Below are positions 31,925-39,678 of a stretch of 43,717 bases of DNA, in pieces; the first letter of the stretch is position 1, and each line of letters begins with the position of its first letter. Source of the stretch: Bacillota bacterium (GTDB taxonomy: Bacteria > Bacillota > Clostridia > Christensenellales > SZUA-584); the NCBI GenBank assembly GCA_023428025.1, contig JAEYZN010000002.1, positions 1 through 43,717 of the forward strand, in the 5' to 3' direction. Both the position numbers and the translations under genes were made by a program. Under the pieces are notes generated by a model. It searched no databases and was not told where the DNA came from. It saw only the letters and a list, made by a program, of their open reading frames with translations.

Positions 31925-31982
31925 AAAACGCCGTCCGCGGGTCAAGCTAACATTAAGTAAAGCTAATGGTGGGTGGCGTTTT
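31925..31982 (+). other. long-loop hairpin abutting the next start codon
   Basis: AAAACGCC (31925-31932) pairs with GGCGTTTT (31975-31982), ending exactly at the GTG start (31983). The 42-base loop holds two AAGCTAA copies (about 31944 and 31960) and the GGTGGG ribosome-binding site. It could act as a poor terminator after phoU or influence initiation of the next gene. Confidence 0.35.
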
Positions 31983-32588
31983 GTGGATATTTCTTTAATC
32001 GTACTGCTCGGCCTGCCGGTGCTGTACCTCACAGGCAATTTAAGAAAGGCAGCGGCGTCCGCCGGAATACGCGGCATTGTTTTTGTATTGTATTTTGTGA
32101 TTGCGGTAGTGCTGTCGCTGGTACCGAAGATCAGCATTTCTCCCGGGCTTTCACTCAATATTGCCGGCACATTTTTAAGCGTCGCACCGGCTGTCTATAT
32201 CGCTATGCAGTGCGGCTATACCTACCGGTTTTTTCTGGCCTCTTCCATCACCGTGTTGTTCTCCATTTCCGCATTTTTTGTGACCAATACGCTCACGCTG
32301 CCTTATCTGACGCCGGTGCTGGGTCTCGCTGTATCCGCTGTGGCCGTGCTGTGCCATGGCCGGCGCGCACCCGAACACGCGCCGGTGTTGGCCGGGCTGT
32401 TTGGCGCGGCAGACTCCACTATGGCGTTGCTCGCGGATACGGCCCGCTCCGTTGTGCTTTTCGACGTTTGCGCCATGGCGGCAATATCTTTTGCCGTTTG
32501 CCTATGCGCCGCGTTTTTTTCGGTGCACCGCAAGCGCGGACGGCATACTATCGGATATATGCGCGAGGCGCAGCACAACAAAGGCTAG
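31983..32588 (+). CDS. Multi-pass membrane protein of unknown function
   Basis: A 201-residue protein I cannot assign. It is strongly hydrophobic, with about six to seven predicted membrane segments (roughly residues 3-16, 27-47, 57-75, 83-103, 105-125, 135-150 and 160-180) and a basic C-terminal tail (HRKRGRH). A conserved-looking PVLAGLFGAADSTM stretch precedes the last helix. The start is GTG at 31983 with GGTGGGTGG 8-16 bases upstream. It lies 69 bases after phoU and 54 bases before a DUF512 gene. It could belong to either transcript; there is no evidence that it transports phosphate. The continuous reading frame and hydrophobic pattern support a real gene. Confidence 0.75.
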   Translation: MDISLIVLLGLPVLYLTGNLRKAAASAGIRGIVFVLYFVIAVVLSLVPKISISPGLSLNIAGTFLSVAPAVYIAMQCGYTYRFFLASSITVLFSISAFFVTNTLTLPYLTPVLGLAVSAVAVLCHGRRAPEHAPVLAGLFGAADSTMALLADTARSVVLFDVCAMAAISFAVCLCAAFFSVHRKRGRHTIGYMREAQHNKG

Positions 32589-32642
32589 CGCATCACAGCG
32601 AAATGCGTTATAATACCCCGAACCCCAGTGGGAGGCGCATTG

Positions 32643-33950
32643 TTGTTTGAGGTAGAAAGCACGGTTCCCGGCGGTGCAGCCGCGCAAGCCGGCATTATCC
32701 CCGGAGACAGCATTGTATCCGTGAATGGCGAAGCGTTGATCGATTATATCGACTACGTCTATTTTTGTTCACTCGAAAAGCTGCGTGTTCGGATCAAACG
32801 AGGGGACAAAGAACTGACCGTACGCGTCGTGAAGAGCGCCGAGGAAGACCTCGGCCTGCAGTTTACGAAGCCGTTGCTGGGCAACAAACGCATATGCGGC
32901 AACCGGTGCATTTTCTGCTTTGTGGAGCAACTGCCCAAAGGGATGCGCAAAAGCCTGTATGTGAAGGACGAAGACTGGCGCTATTCCCTGATCATGGGCA
33001 ACTATGTGACGCTGTCGGACATCAGCAAAGAGGAGTTCGCCCGTGTGCTGCGGCGGAAAGCGTCGCCGCTGTATATATCCGTTCACACCGTGGACGAAGA
33101 CTTAAGGCGCCGCATGCTGGGTAATCAGAAGGGATTGGCCGTGAGGCCAATGTTGAGGAAAATGGTGGCGCGTGGCATGAGCTTTCACGCGCAGGCCGTC
33201 ATCTGCCCCGGATACAACGATGGAGAGAAGCTGGAGGAGACGTTTCGATTTCTGCGCGGGCTGTATCCCGCGGCGATGTCGCTTGCGGTGGTGCCCGTGG
33301 GGCTGACGGGCCACCGGGATAAGCTGACGCCGCTGGAGCCGGTATCCAGAGAGATGGCGCAGCGAACCATCAAAGAGGTTGAAAAATGGCAGAAAGAATG
33401 TTTAAATAGTATCAGTACGCGTTTCGTCTTCGCGGCGGACGAATACTATCTGCGCGCCGGGCTGTCTGTACCGCCCGTGGAGGGCTACGAGGATTTCTGC
33501 CAGATCGAGAATGGCGTGGGTTTGGTGGCGAGGCTTATGGCGGAAGCCGAAGAAGCGCTGCAACACGCGAAGCCGGTTCAAGCAGGCTGCGTGAGCATCG
33601 CGACAGGCGAGGATGCGCTGCCGTTCATCCAAGACATTGCCTCAAGGGCGGCGGAAGCGCTGGGCGTGAAGGTTCAGGTGTATGGCGTGAAGAACTTAAC
33701 GTTCGGCGGCGGCGTGACGGTGGCGGGCCTGCTGGGCGGGAGCGATTTTCTGGCGGCCCTCAAGGATAAACCGCTGGGAAACCGTTTGATCGTCCCTGGG
33801 GCGGCACTGCGTGACGACGATGTCTTTTTGGACGATATGTCATTGGATGAACTATCCCGGGCCCTGGGTGTGCCGGTGCTGCCGGCGTCGGACGCCTATG
33901 AGATGATCGATACGATCGCAGGATATACATTGAAGGAGAAGCATGGCTAA
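32643..33950 (+). CDS. DUF512 PDZ / radical-SAM-like protein
   Basis: A 435-residue protein of the DUF512 family, encoded beside der in many Clostridia. The N-terminus is a PDZ-like domain (about residues 1-68, with AAQAGIIPGDSIVSVNG). A Cys85-x3-Cys89-x2-Cys92 cluster (ICGNRCIFCFVEQ) follows, resembling a radical-SAM iron-sulfur site; YSLIMGNYVTLSD, YISVHTVDEDLRRRMLGN and a C-terminal domain with AADEYYLRAG and GGGVTVAGLLGG complete it. The reaction is unknown. The start is TTG at 32643 (GGGAGG 8-13 bases upstream); TTG 32640 or GTG 32628 are alternatives. Its end overlaps der by 8 bases. Confidence 0.88.
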   Translation: MFEVESTVPGGAAAQAGIIPGDSIVSVNGEALIDYIDYVYFCSLEKLRVRIKRGDKELTVRVVKSAEEDLGLQFTKPLLGNKRICGNRCIFCFVEQLPKGMRKSLYVKDEDWRYSLIMGNYVTLSDISKEEFARVLRRKASPLYISVHTVDEDLRRRMLGNQKGLAVRPMLRKMVARGMSFHAQAVICPGYNDGEKLEETFRFLRGLYPAAMSLAVVPVGLTGHRDKLTPLEPVSREMAQRTIKEVEKWQKECLNSISTRFVFAADEYYLRAGLSVPPVEGYEDFCQIENGVGLVARLMAEAEEALQHAKPVQAGCVSIATGEDALPFIQDIASRAAEALGVKVQVYGVKNLTFGGGVTVAGLLGGSDFLAALKDKPLGNRLIVPGAALRDDDVFLDDMSLDELSRALGVPVLPASDAYEMIDTIAGYTLKEKHG

Positions 33951-35262
33951 ACCTTTTGTTGCCATTGTGGGCAGGCCCAATGTGGGCAAGTCCACGTTTT
34001 TTAACAAAATAGCGGGCAAACGGATCTCCATCGTGGAGGATACGCCCGGCGTGACGCGGGACCGCATCTATGCGGACGCCGAATGGCTGGGGCGCGAGTT
34101 CACGCTGATCGACACGGGCGGCATCGACCCGGATGCTTCGGATATCATCCTCTCGCAGATGCGCCGTCAGGCCGAGCTGGCGGTGGATATCGCGGACGTG
34201 ATATTGTTCTTTGTGGACGCGAAGCAGGGGCTGGTGAGCGCCGATCAGGAGATCGCCGATATGCTGCGGCGCAGCGGCAAGCCCATCATCACCGTCGTCA
34301 ACAAGGCGGATTCGCAGAAAGACGAGCAGGCGATCTACGATTTCTATGCGCTGGGCACCGACAACCTGTTTGCGATATCGGCGGCTCAAGGGCTGGGACT
34401 GGGAGACCTGCTGGACGCCGTGATCGCGGACTTCAAGGAGATGGACCCGGAGGAAGCCGAAGACAACGCGGTGAAGATCGCCATTGTGGGACGGCCCAAC
34501 GTGGGCAAATCGTCCCTGGTCAACGCGCTGATCGGCGAGCAGCGCACCATCGTGTCCGATATCGCCGGGACCACGCGGGATGCCATCGACGTGCCGTTTG
34601 AGCAGGGCGGACGGCGCTACGTGCTGATCGATACTGCGGGCATCCGTAAGAAGGCGCGCATCGAGGATAAATCCATCGAGCGCTACAGCGTGATCCGCGC
34701 TTTTGCCGCTGTGCGGCGGGCGGATGCGGTGGTCGTGATGGTAGACGCGACGCAGGGCATCGCGGAGCAGGATGTGAAGGTGGCGGGCTTCGTGCACGAA
34801 GAAGGCAAGCCGTGCGTGATCGCCATCAACAAGTGGGACGCCGTCGAGAAGGACACACACACCGTCAATAAATACAACAAAGAGGTCGCGACGGCGCTGG
34901 CGTTCATGAGCTATGCGCAGACGGTGACCATCTCGGCGCAGACGGGTCTGCGGCTGAACAAGCTGCTGGAGGCGCTGATGCAGGCGCGGGAGAACAGCCA
35001 GCGGCGCATCACCACCGGCCTGTTGAACGAGTGCATATCGGAAGCCATCGCGATGGTGGAACCTCCGTCCGACAAGGGGCGGCGACTTAAAATCTATTAT
35101 GCCGCGCAGGTGGGGAACGCGCCCCCGCACATCGTGCTGTTCGTCAACGACGGGCGGCTGATTCATTTCTCGTATATGCGTTACATTGAGAATTACTTAA
35201 GGAAAACCTTCGATTTTACGGGCACGCCGCTGCGGCTGTCCGCACGAAACAAAAACGAGTGA
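33943..35262 (+). CDS. der: Ribosome-associated GTPase Der (EngA)
   Basis: Essential GTPase for late 50S assembly. The 439-residue protein has two G domains in tandem: the first with GRPNVGKST (residues 10-18), DTGG and NKAD, the second with GRPNVGKSS (about 184-192), DTAG and NKWD, followed by a KH-like RNA-binding domain (about 355-439, with KIYYAAQVGNAPPHIVLFVN). Each G domain has a TPGVTRDRI or AGTTRDAID switch region. The ATG overlaps the end of the DUF512 gene by 8 bases with AAGGAGAAG upstream, implying coupling. plsY follows after 19 bases, as in many Firmicutes. Confidence 0.98.
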   Translation: MAKPFVAIVGRPNVGKSTFFNKIAGKRISIVEDTPGVTRDRIYADAEWLGREFTLIDTGGIDPDASDIILSQMRRQAELAVDIADVILFFVDAKQGLVSADQEIADMLRRSGKPIITVVNKADSQKDEQAIYDFYALGTDNLFAISAAQGLGLGDLLDAVIADFKEMDPEEAEDNAVKIAIVGRPNVGKSSLVNALIGEQRTIVSDIAGTTRDAIDVPFEQGGRRYVLIDTAGIRKKARIEDKSIERYSVIRAFAAVRRADAVVVMVDATQGIAEQDVKVAGFVHEEGKPCVIAINKWDAVEKDTHTVNKYNKEVATALAFMSYAQTVTISAQTGLRLNKLLEALMQARENSQRRITTGLLNECISEAIAMVEPPSDKGRRLKIYYAAQVGNAPPHIVLFVNDGRLIHFSYMRYIENYLRKTFDFTGTPLRLSARNKNE

Positions 35263-35281
35263 GGCAAGGGAGTCTTCGTGT

Positions 35282-35920
35282 ATGGTCTGGATGTATGTGT
35301 TGACCGTTGTGATTGGCTATGTTTTGGGTTGTATTTCCTTCGGATATCTCGCTGGCAAGCTGTTTAAGGGTAAGGACATTCGCGATGTGGGCAGCGGCAA
35401 TGTGGGCACGGCGAATGCGATACGCAACTACGGCTGGGCCATCGGCATATTCACGTTTGCGGGCGACGTGGCCAAGGGCGTGGTGGCGGCGCTGATCGGC
35501 GGATGGCTGGTGCCGGACGTGATCGGCAGCGGCATAACCGTGTTTGGCATGATCCCGCAGCCGGGCATATCCATTGGTGTATGCGTCGGAGGAACAGCAG
35601 CGGTGCTGGGCCATCTGTGGCCGGTGTTCTTAAAGTTCCGCGGCGGAAAGGGCGTGGCGACGAGCCTCGGTGTGTTTCTCATCATGATGCCGGTGCACAC
35701 CGCCGTCGTGCTGGGCGTGTGCATCATCATCATCGCGTTTACGCGCATGATGTCCATCGGTTCGCTGATCGGCACAGCGCTGGTCGTCGCGGCGTCGTTC
35801 CTGTTCTTCTGGGGCGATATCGCCAACCACATCACCTGTATCGTTTTGATGATACTCGTTTTTTACTCGCACCGGATGAACATCAAACGGCTGGCGGAGG
35901 GCAAGGAAAACCTGCTTTAG
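35282..35920 (+). CDS. plsY: Acyl-phosphate:glycerol-3-phosphate acyltransferase PlsY
   Basis: Membrane enzyme transferring the acyl group from acyl-phosphate (made by PlsX) to glycerol-3-phosphate, giving lysophosphatidic acid. The 212-residue protein has about five membrane helices and the three active-site motifs: VGSGNVGTANAIRNYG (about residues 37-52), KFRGGKGVATSLGVF (about 118-132) and HRMNIKRLAEGKE at the C-terminus. The start is ATG at 35282, with GGGAG 9-13 bases upstream; ATG 35291 is a possible alternative. lspA begins 8 bases after its stop. Confidence 0.96.
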   Translation: MVWMYVLTVVIGYVLGCISFGYLAGKLFKGKDIRDVGSGNVGTANAIRNYGWAIGIFTFAGDVAKGVVAALIGGWLVPDVIGSGITVFGMIPQPGISIGVCVGGTAAVLGHLWPVFLKFRGGKGVATSLGVFLIMMPVHTAVVLGVCIIIIAFTRMMSIGSLIGTALVVAASFLFFWGDIANHITCIVLMILVFYSHRMNIKRLAEGKENLL

Positions 35921-35928
35921 GAGGGCAA

Positions 35929-36543
35929 ATGCTGCAGATTATCATTATCATCCTGGCGATACTGGCGGACCAGCTGACCAAGTTTCTCATGGTTCCCATG
36001 TTCACCGGCCCCGGCGACACGATTGAAGTCATACCGGGCGTTTTCAATCTGACCTACGTGCAGAATCAGGGCGCTTCCTTCGGCATGCTGCAGGGGTTTC
36101 AGTGGTTTTTCATTGTGGTGACAGTGATCGTCATCGGCGCGGCCACATGGATGATGATCAAGTACAGGAAGAAGCATTCCCGCTTTTTGAAGGTGGGCAT
36201 CGCGCTCGCGTACGCGGGCGCTTTGGGCAACCTGATCGACCGTATCATTTTCGGTTATGTGCGTGACTTCTTCGACTTCCGCATGTTCGACTTCTGGAAA
36301 TGGATTTTCAACGTGGCGGACGCATGCCTGGTGATCGGTTCGATCATGCTGGGCATCTACATCCTGTTCATACACAAGGACAAGCCGAAGAAAAAGGAAG
36401 GCGAGATTGAGGATGCCGACACGCTGGACTCGGATGAGCAGGCTGACGAAGAGGAAGCGGCGGAGAGGGCTGAAGGGCCTGATCCGGAAGATACCGCGTT
36501 CGAGGCCGAGAGGAAGCCTGAAGATGAGGACAATGATAAGTAA
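35929..36543 (+). CDS. lspA: Lipoprotein signal peptidase II with an acidic C-terminal extension
   Basis: Aspartyl membrane protease that removes signal peptides from diacylglyceryl prolipoproteins such as PstS. Residues 1-150 form the standard four-helix protein: ADQLTKFL in helix 1, NQGASFGML, GALGNLIDRI with catalytic Asp104, VRDFFDF and FNVADACLVIG with Asp131. Family members are usually about 150-170 residues; this one is 204 because of a very acidic, low-complexity cytoplasmic tail (about residues 157-204), in which Glu and Asp dominate. The ATG has AGGAGG 7-12 bases upstream, overlapping the plsY stop region. A bidirectional terminator follows. Confidence 0.95.
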   Translation: MLQIIIIILAILADQLTKFLMVPMFTGPGDTIEVIPGVFNLTYVQNQGASFGMLQGFQWFFIVVTVIVIGAATWMMIKYRKKHSRFLKVGIALAYAGALGNLIDRIIFGYVRDFFDFRMFDFWKWIFNVADACLVIGSIMLGIYILFIHKDKPKKKEGEIEDADTLDSDEQADEEEAAERAEGPDPEDTAFEAERKPEDEDNDK

Positions 36544-36565
36544 TCGCTGAAGCAATGATCAGATC

Positions 36566-36597
36566 AAAAAAGGGAATGCGGCGCATTCCTTTCTTTT
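36566..36597 (+). terminator. bidirectional terminator between lspA and lplA
   Basis: GGAATGC (36573-36579) pairs with GCATTCC (36583-36589), flanked by A6 on the left (36566-36571) and TTTCTTTTT on the right. It can stop both lspA (plus strand) and the convergent lplA transcript (minus strand). Confidence 0.9.
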
Positions 36598-36634
36598 TGC
36601 TGTTATTTCTGTAGCAAATCAGCACCTTACGCAC

Positions 36635-37612
36635 TTAAATGATACATGAAAGTATTTCAGCCGGCGTGATGCTGAAGATCAGGTCGTCCGCCGCCTCTTC
36701 GGCCAGCGCCGCACGGATCGCGTCCTCGCGATAAGCGCAGCCGATCAGCCGCTGCTGCAGCCGCTCCAGACCATCCTGCGCGAAGAAATCCCCGTAGAAA
36801 TGGATATCCGTGATGACGCCGCCATCCACGAACAACTGCACCGTGAGCTTGCCGCCCGTGAAGCGCGCTTCTTTGGTGATGTTGAACGCAGGGTCCTTGC
36901 CGAAGTTCCACTCCCACGTGTCGAACTGGGCCTGCTTAATCTCGTTCACCCGGGCGATGTCCTGCGGCGTCAACTCGTAGGTGTCCATACCATACAGCAG
37001 GAAGGACAGCATCACGTCGCGGAACTCAAGGCTGGTCATCGGCTCCGACAGATATTCGGCGATGTTGGCGACGCGCTGGCGGACGGACTGGATGCCCTTG
37101 GAGATGATCTTCTCGTCGTCCACGCTGAGAGCGCGCACCAGATTCTCAAGGTTGGTATCGAACAGCAGCGAGCCGTGGTGCAGCACCACATTCTTGCGCA
37201 GATACTGCGCGTTGCCGGAGAACTTTTTGCCGCCGATCACGAGATCGTTCCGGCCGCTCATCTCTGCGTTTACGCCGATGGATTGCAGCGCGTCCAGTAT
37301 CGGCTGCGTGAACGTTTCAAACTCGATGCGCCGCTGGCCCGGCTCTTTTACGATGAAGGAGAACTGCCAGCCGTTCTCGTCGGTGTAGATGGTGCCGCCG
37401 CCCGTAACGCGCCGCACGATGCTGATGCCATGCGCCTTCGCGAACGGCATGTTGATCTCGCGGAGTGTGTTCTGGTAGCGTCCCGTCATCAGCGTGGGCG
37501 TGGTGCGCCAGAACATGAGATATTCTTTTGCGATGTCCAATTCGTCCATCGCGTACTTTTCCAGCGCGAAGTTGAATTTCGCGTCCATGCTGTCGCACTT
37601 CAAATATATCAT
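36635..37612 (-). CDS. lplA: Lipoate-protein ligase A
   Basis: Activates lipoate (or octanoate) with ATP and attaches it to E2 and GcvH lipoyl domains. The 325-residue protein has the catalytic core with RRVTGGGTIY (about residues 67-76), the GGKKFSGNAQ segment carrying the conserved Lys, HHGSLLFD, and a C-terminal accessory domain (about residues 235-320) starting WEWNFGKDPAF, as in full-length LplA rather than LipM/LipL. Its ATG overlaps the lipA stop by four bases on the minus strand, so the two are coupled. No lipB, pyruvate dehydrogenase or gcvH gene is present in the window, so the target protein is not visible. Confidence 0.95.
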   Translation of the reverse strand: MIYLKCDSMDAKFNFALEKYAMDELDIAKEYLMFWRTTPTLMTGRYQNTLREINMPFAKAHGISIVRRVTGGGTIYTDENGWQFSFIVKEPGQRRIEFETFTQPILDALQSIGVNAEMSGRNDLVIGGKKFSGNAQYLRKNVVLHHGSLLFDTNLENLVRALSVDDEKIISKGIQSVRQRVANIAEYLSEPMTSLEFRDVMLSFLLYGMDTYELTPQDIARVNEIKQAQFDTWEWNFGKDPAFNITKEARFTGGKLTVQLFVDGGVITDIHFYGDFFAQDGLERLQQRLIGCAYREDAIRAALAEEAADDLIFSITPAEILSCII

Positions 37613-38475
37613 GATTGTTTCTCCATCTCGCGCATGCCCTCTATCGCGTTGTAGGAGCTGCGCACCAGCGGGCCGCTGGCGACGTATTTGAAGCCCTTTT
37701 CAAGCCCAATGCGCTTGTAGGCGTCGAATTGGTCCGGGTGGATGAACTCCGCGATCTCGATGTGATCACGTGAAGGCTGCAGATACTGCCCGATGGTGAG
37801 CAGGTCGCAGCCGATGGCGATGAGGTCGTCCATCACGGTCAGCACCTCGTCCTCTGTCTCACCGAGGCCCACCATGATGCCCGTTTTGCTGTATATGCCG
37901 CCGCCGAATTGCTTGACGCGCTGCAGCAGCTCAAGCGAGCGCTCGTAGACGGCCATCGGGCGCACGGCGGGATACAGCCGCGGCACCGTTTCGATGTTGT
38001 GGTTGATGATGTTGGGGCGGGCGTCGATCACCGTCTGAAGCGCTTCGAGGCTGCCGCGAAAATCGGGTATCAGCACCTCCACGGTGCCCTCGGGCAGATG
38101 CTCTTTCAGCGCGCGTACGGTTTGCGCGAAATGCGCCGCGCCGCCGTCCGGCAAGTCGTCTCGCGTGACGCTGGTGACGACGATGTGGGATAATCCAAGG
38201 GACTTGGCCGCAGTCGCGACGTTGTCCGGCTCCTGCGGGTCGAGCGGGGTCGGCCTGCCCTTGCACACCGCGCAGAAACGGCAATTGCGCGTGCAGACAT
38301 CGCCCAATATCATAAATGTCGCTGTTTTGTTTTTGAAGCACTCGCCGCGGTTGGGGCAGTTCGCGCCCTCGCAGACGGTATGCAGATTCAGTGAGCGCAG
38401 CATGCCTTCCATTTCCATGATGGCGGCCGGGTCCACTCTTTTTTTGAGCCATTCGGGTTTGCGTTGAGGAACCAT
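37609..38475 (-). CDS. lipA: Lipoyl synthase
   Basis: Radical-SAM enzyme inserting two sulfurs into octanoyl groups on carrier proteins. The 288-residue protein has the auxiliary-cluster Cys motif CEGANCPNRGEC (about residues 36-47) and the SAM cluster CTRNCRFCAV (Cys-x3-Cys-x2-Cys, about 62-71), then VTSVTRDDLPDGG, NHNIETVPRLYP, and the C-terminal RSSYNA whose Ser ligates the auxiliary cluster. It is on the minus strand, with AGGAG 6-10 bases before the ATG. With lplA it forms a two-gene operon placed between lspA and rluD, which are often adjacent in related genomes. Confidence 0.97.
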   Translation of the reverse strand: MVPQRKPEWLKKRVDPAAIMEMEGMLRSLNLHTVCEGANCPNRGECFKNKTATFMILGDVCTRNCRFCAVCKGRPTPLDPQEPDNVATAAKSLGLSHIVVTSVTRDDLPDGGAAHFAQTVRALKEHLPEGTVEVLIPDFRGSLEALQTVIDARPNIINHNIETVPRLYPAVRPMAVYERSLELLQRVKQFGGGIYSKTGIMVGLGETEDEVLTVMDDLIAIGCDLLTIGQYLQPSRDHIEIAEFIHPDQFDAYKRIGLEKGFKYVASGPLVRSSYNAIEGMREMEKQS

Positions 38476-38508
38476 TTTATTCTCCTGATTTTTGGCTTTC
38501 TATATCAT

Positions 38509-38538
38509 ATGATAGCAGGGCAATGGATGGGAAAGCAA
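38509..38538 (-). promoter_or_regulatory. candidate promoter of lipA-lplA
   Basis: On the minus strand, TTGCTT (38538-38533) and TATCAT (38514-38509) are 18 bases apart, with TG two bases before the -10 (extended -10). The -10 is half of a perfect 12-bp palindrome TATCATATGATA (38503-38514) that could also be an operator. Confidence 0.45.
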
Positions 38539-38568
38539 GCGCAACTTCAAAACCGGCGCTTGTGTTCG

Positions 38569-38597
38569 TTGATATCATACGCTGTTGATGGTAAAAT
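38569..38597 (+). promoter_or_regulatory. sigma-A promoter placing the transcript start at the rluD-family ATG
   Basis: TTGATA (38569-38574) and TAAAAT (38592-38597) with 17-base spacing. The usual start, about 7 bases after the -10, falls at or one base before the ATG at 38605, and no Shine-Dalgarno is present, suggesting leaderless mRNA. Confidence 0.7.
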
Positions 38598-38604
38598 AAT
38601 AAAT

Positions 38605-39516
38605 ATGGAAGATGAAAGAACACTGACTGTGGATGTTCCGGCGTACAGGTTGGATAAATATCTGGCCTCTGTGACGGAGCTTTCGCGCTCGCGTGTGCAA
38701 AGCGCCATCGCAGCAGGCGAAATCAAGGTCAACGGCGAGGCGGCCAAACCGGGCGACAAGCTGAAACCCGGCGACGTGGTGACCATCGCGGTGGAACCGC
38801 CCCGCGAGACGGAAGTGAAGCCGGAGAACATCCCGATCGAGATCGTGTATCAGGACGTGTGGCTGGCGGTCATCAACAAGCCGCAGGGCATGGTGGTGCA
38901 CCCCGCGCCGGGCCACGACGGGGGCACGCTGGTGGGCGCGCTGCTGTGGCACATCGGAGATCTGTCGGGTATCGGCGGCGAGCTGCGTCCCGGTATCGTA
39001 CACCGGCTGGACAAGGACACGTCCGGACTGATCGTGATCGCGAAAAACGACGAAGCGCACGCGGCGCTGGCGGCGCAGATGGCCGACAAAAGCGCGCGGC
39101 GCATTTACCACGCCATCGTGCACGGCGGCTTTGCCGAGGATGAGATGACCATCGACAAGAGTATCGGCCGCAGCCGCACCGACCGCAAAAAGATGGCGAT
39201 AGACCGAGGTGGACGCCACGCGGTGACGCATATCCGCGTACTTGAGCGCTTCGGTGAATTCACGCATGTGGAGGCGGCGCTGGAGACGGGACGCACGCAC
39301 CAGATACGCGTGCATCTGTCCAGCATCGGCCGTCCCGTCGCGGGGGACACGGTGTACGGTCCCAAAACGCCGCGCCTGCACGACAAGGGGCAGCTGCTGC
39401 ACGCGGGCACGCTGATCCTGCGCCATCCAAACTCCGGTGAGATGATGACGTTTCATGCGCCGCCGCCGAACTATTTTGAAAACGTGCTTAAAAAGCTGCG
39501 AGCGAGGAACTTTTGA
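38605..39516 (+). CDS. RluA/RluD-family large-subunit pseudouridine synthase
   Basis: Isomerises uridines in 23S rRNA to pseudouridine. The 303-residue protein has an S4 RNA-binding domain (about residues 14-60, with RLDKYLASVTELSRSRVQ and KVNGEAAKPGDKLKPGD), then the catalytic domain with INKPQGMVVHPAPG and the catalytic motif HRLDKDTSGL (Asp136), and TGRTHQIRVHL. This architecture matches RluD/YlyB. The start at 38605 is where homology begins; an in-frame open stretch back to 38464 would run through the promoter. The upstream sequence GTAAAATAATAAAT contains no ribosome-binding site, unlike nearly all other genes here. Confidence 0.93.
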   Translation: MEDERTLTVDVPAYRLDKYLASVTELSRSRVQSAIAAGEIKVNGEAAKPGDKLKPGDVVTIAVEPPRETEVKPENIPIEIVYQDVWLAVINKPQGMVVHPAPGHDGGTLVGALLWHIGDLSGIGGELRPGIVHRLDKDTSGLIVIAKNDEAHAALAAQMADKSARRIYHAIVHGGFAEDEMTIDKSIGRSRTDRKKMAIDRGGRHAVTHIRVLERFGEFTHVEAALETGRTHQIRVHLSSIGRPVAGDTVYGPKTPRLHDKGQLLHAGTLILRHPNSGEMMTFHAPPPNYFENVLKKLRARNF

Positions 39517-39573
39517 AGGATGAAAATCGGCGAGACACGCAATAAACAGAGCATGGGATGCAACAATACGTTG

Positions 39574-39602
39574 TTGACTTTTGCCAGATCGTTGACTATA
39601 AT
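39574..39602 (+). promoter_or_regulatory. sigma-A promoter of rpsU
   Basis: TTGACT (39574-39579) and a perfect TATAAT (39597-39602) with 17-base spacing. The predicted start is near 39609, giving a leader of about 70 nt. Confidence 0.9.
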
Positions 39603-39608
39603 AATCTA

Positions 39609-39678
39609 AGCTAAAAACAACTCCCATTTGTCGGTCCGTTCCGATTGGTTCCGTGGGATATGGGAGGGAGGGTAACAA
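39609..39678 (+). promoter_or_regulatory. structured leader of rpsU
   Basis: CTCCCAT (39621-39627) pairs with ATGGGAG (39660-39666), enclosing a small hairpin TCGG/CCGA (39631-39634 with 39641-39644). The right arm of the outer stem touches the purine-rich ribosome-binding site (39662-39672), so folding could limit access to it. This is a possible S21 autoregulatory leader; function inferred. Confidence 0.45.

Noticed and set aside
32609..32614. TATAAT before the DUF512 gene
   Set aside because: No acceptable -35 hexamer at the right distance.
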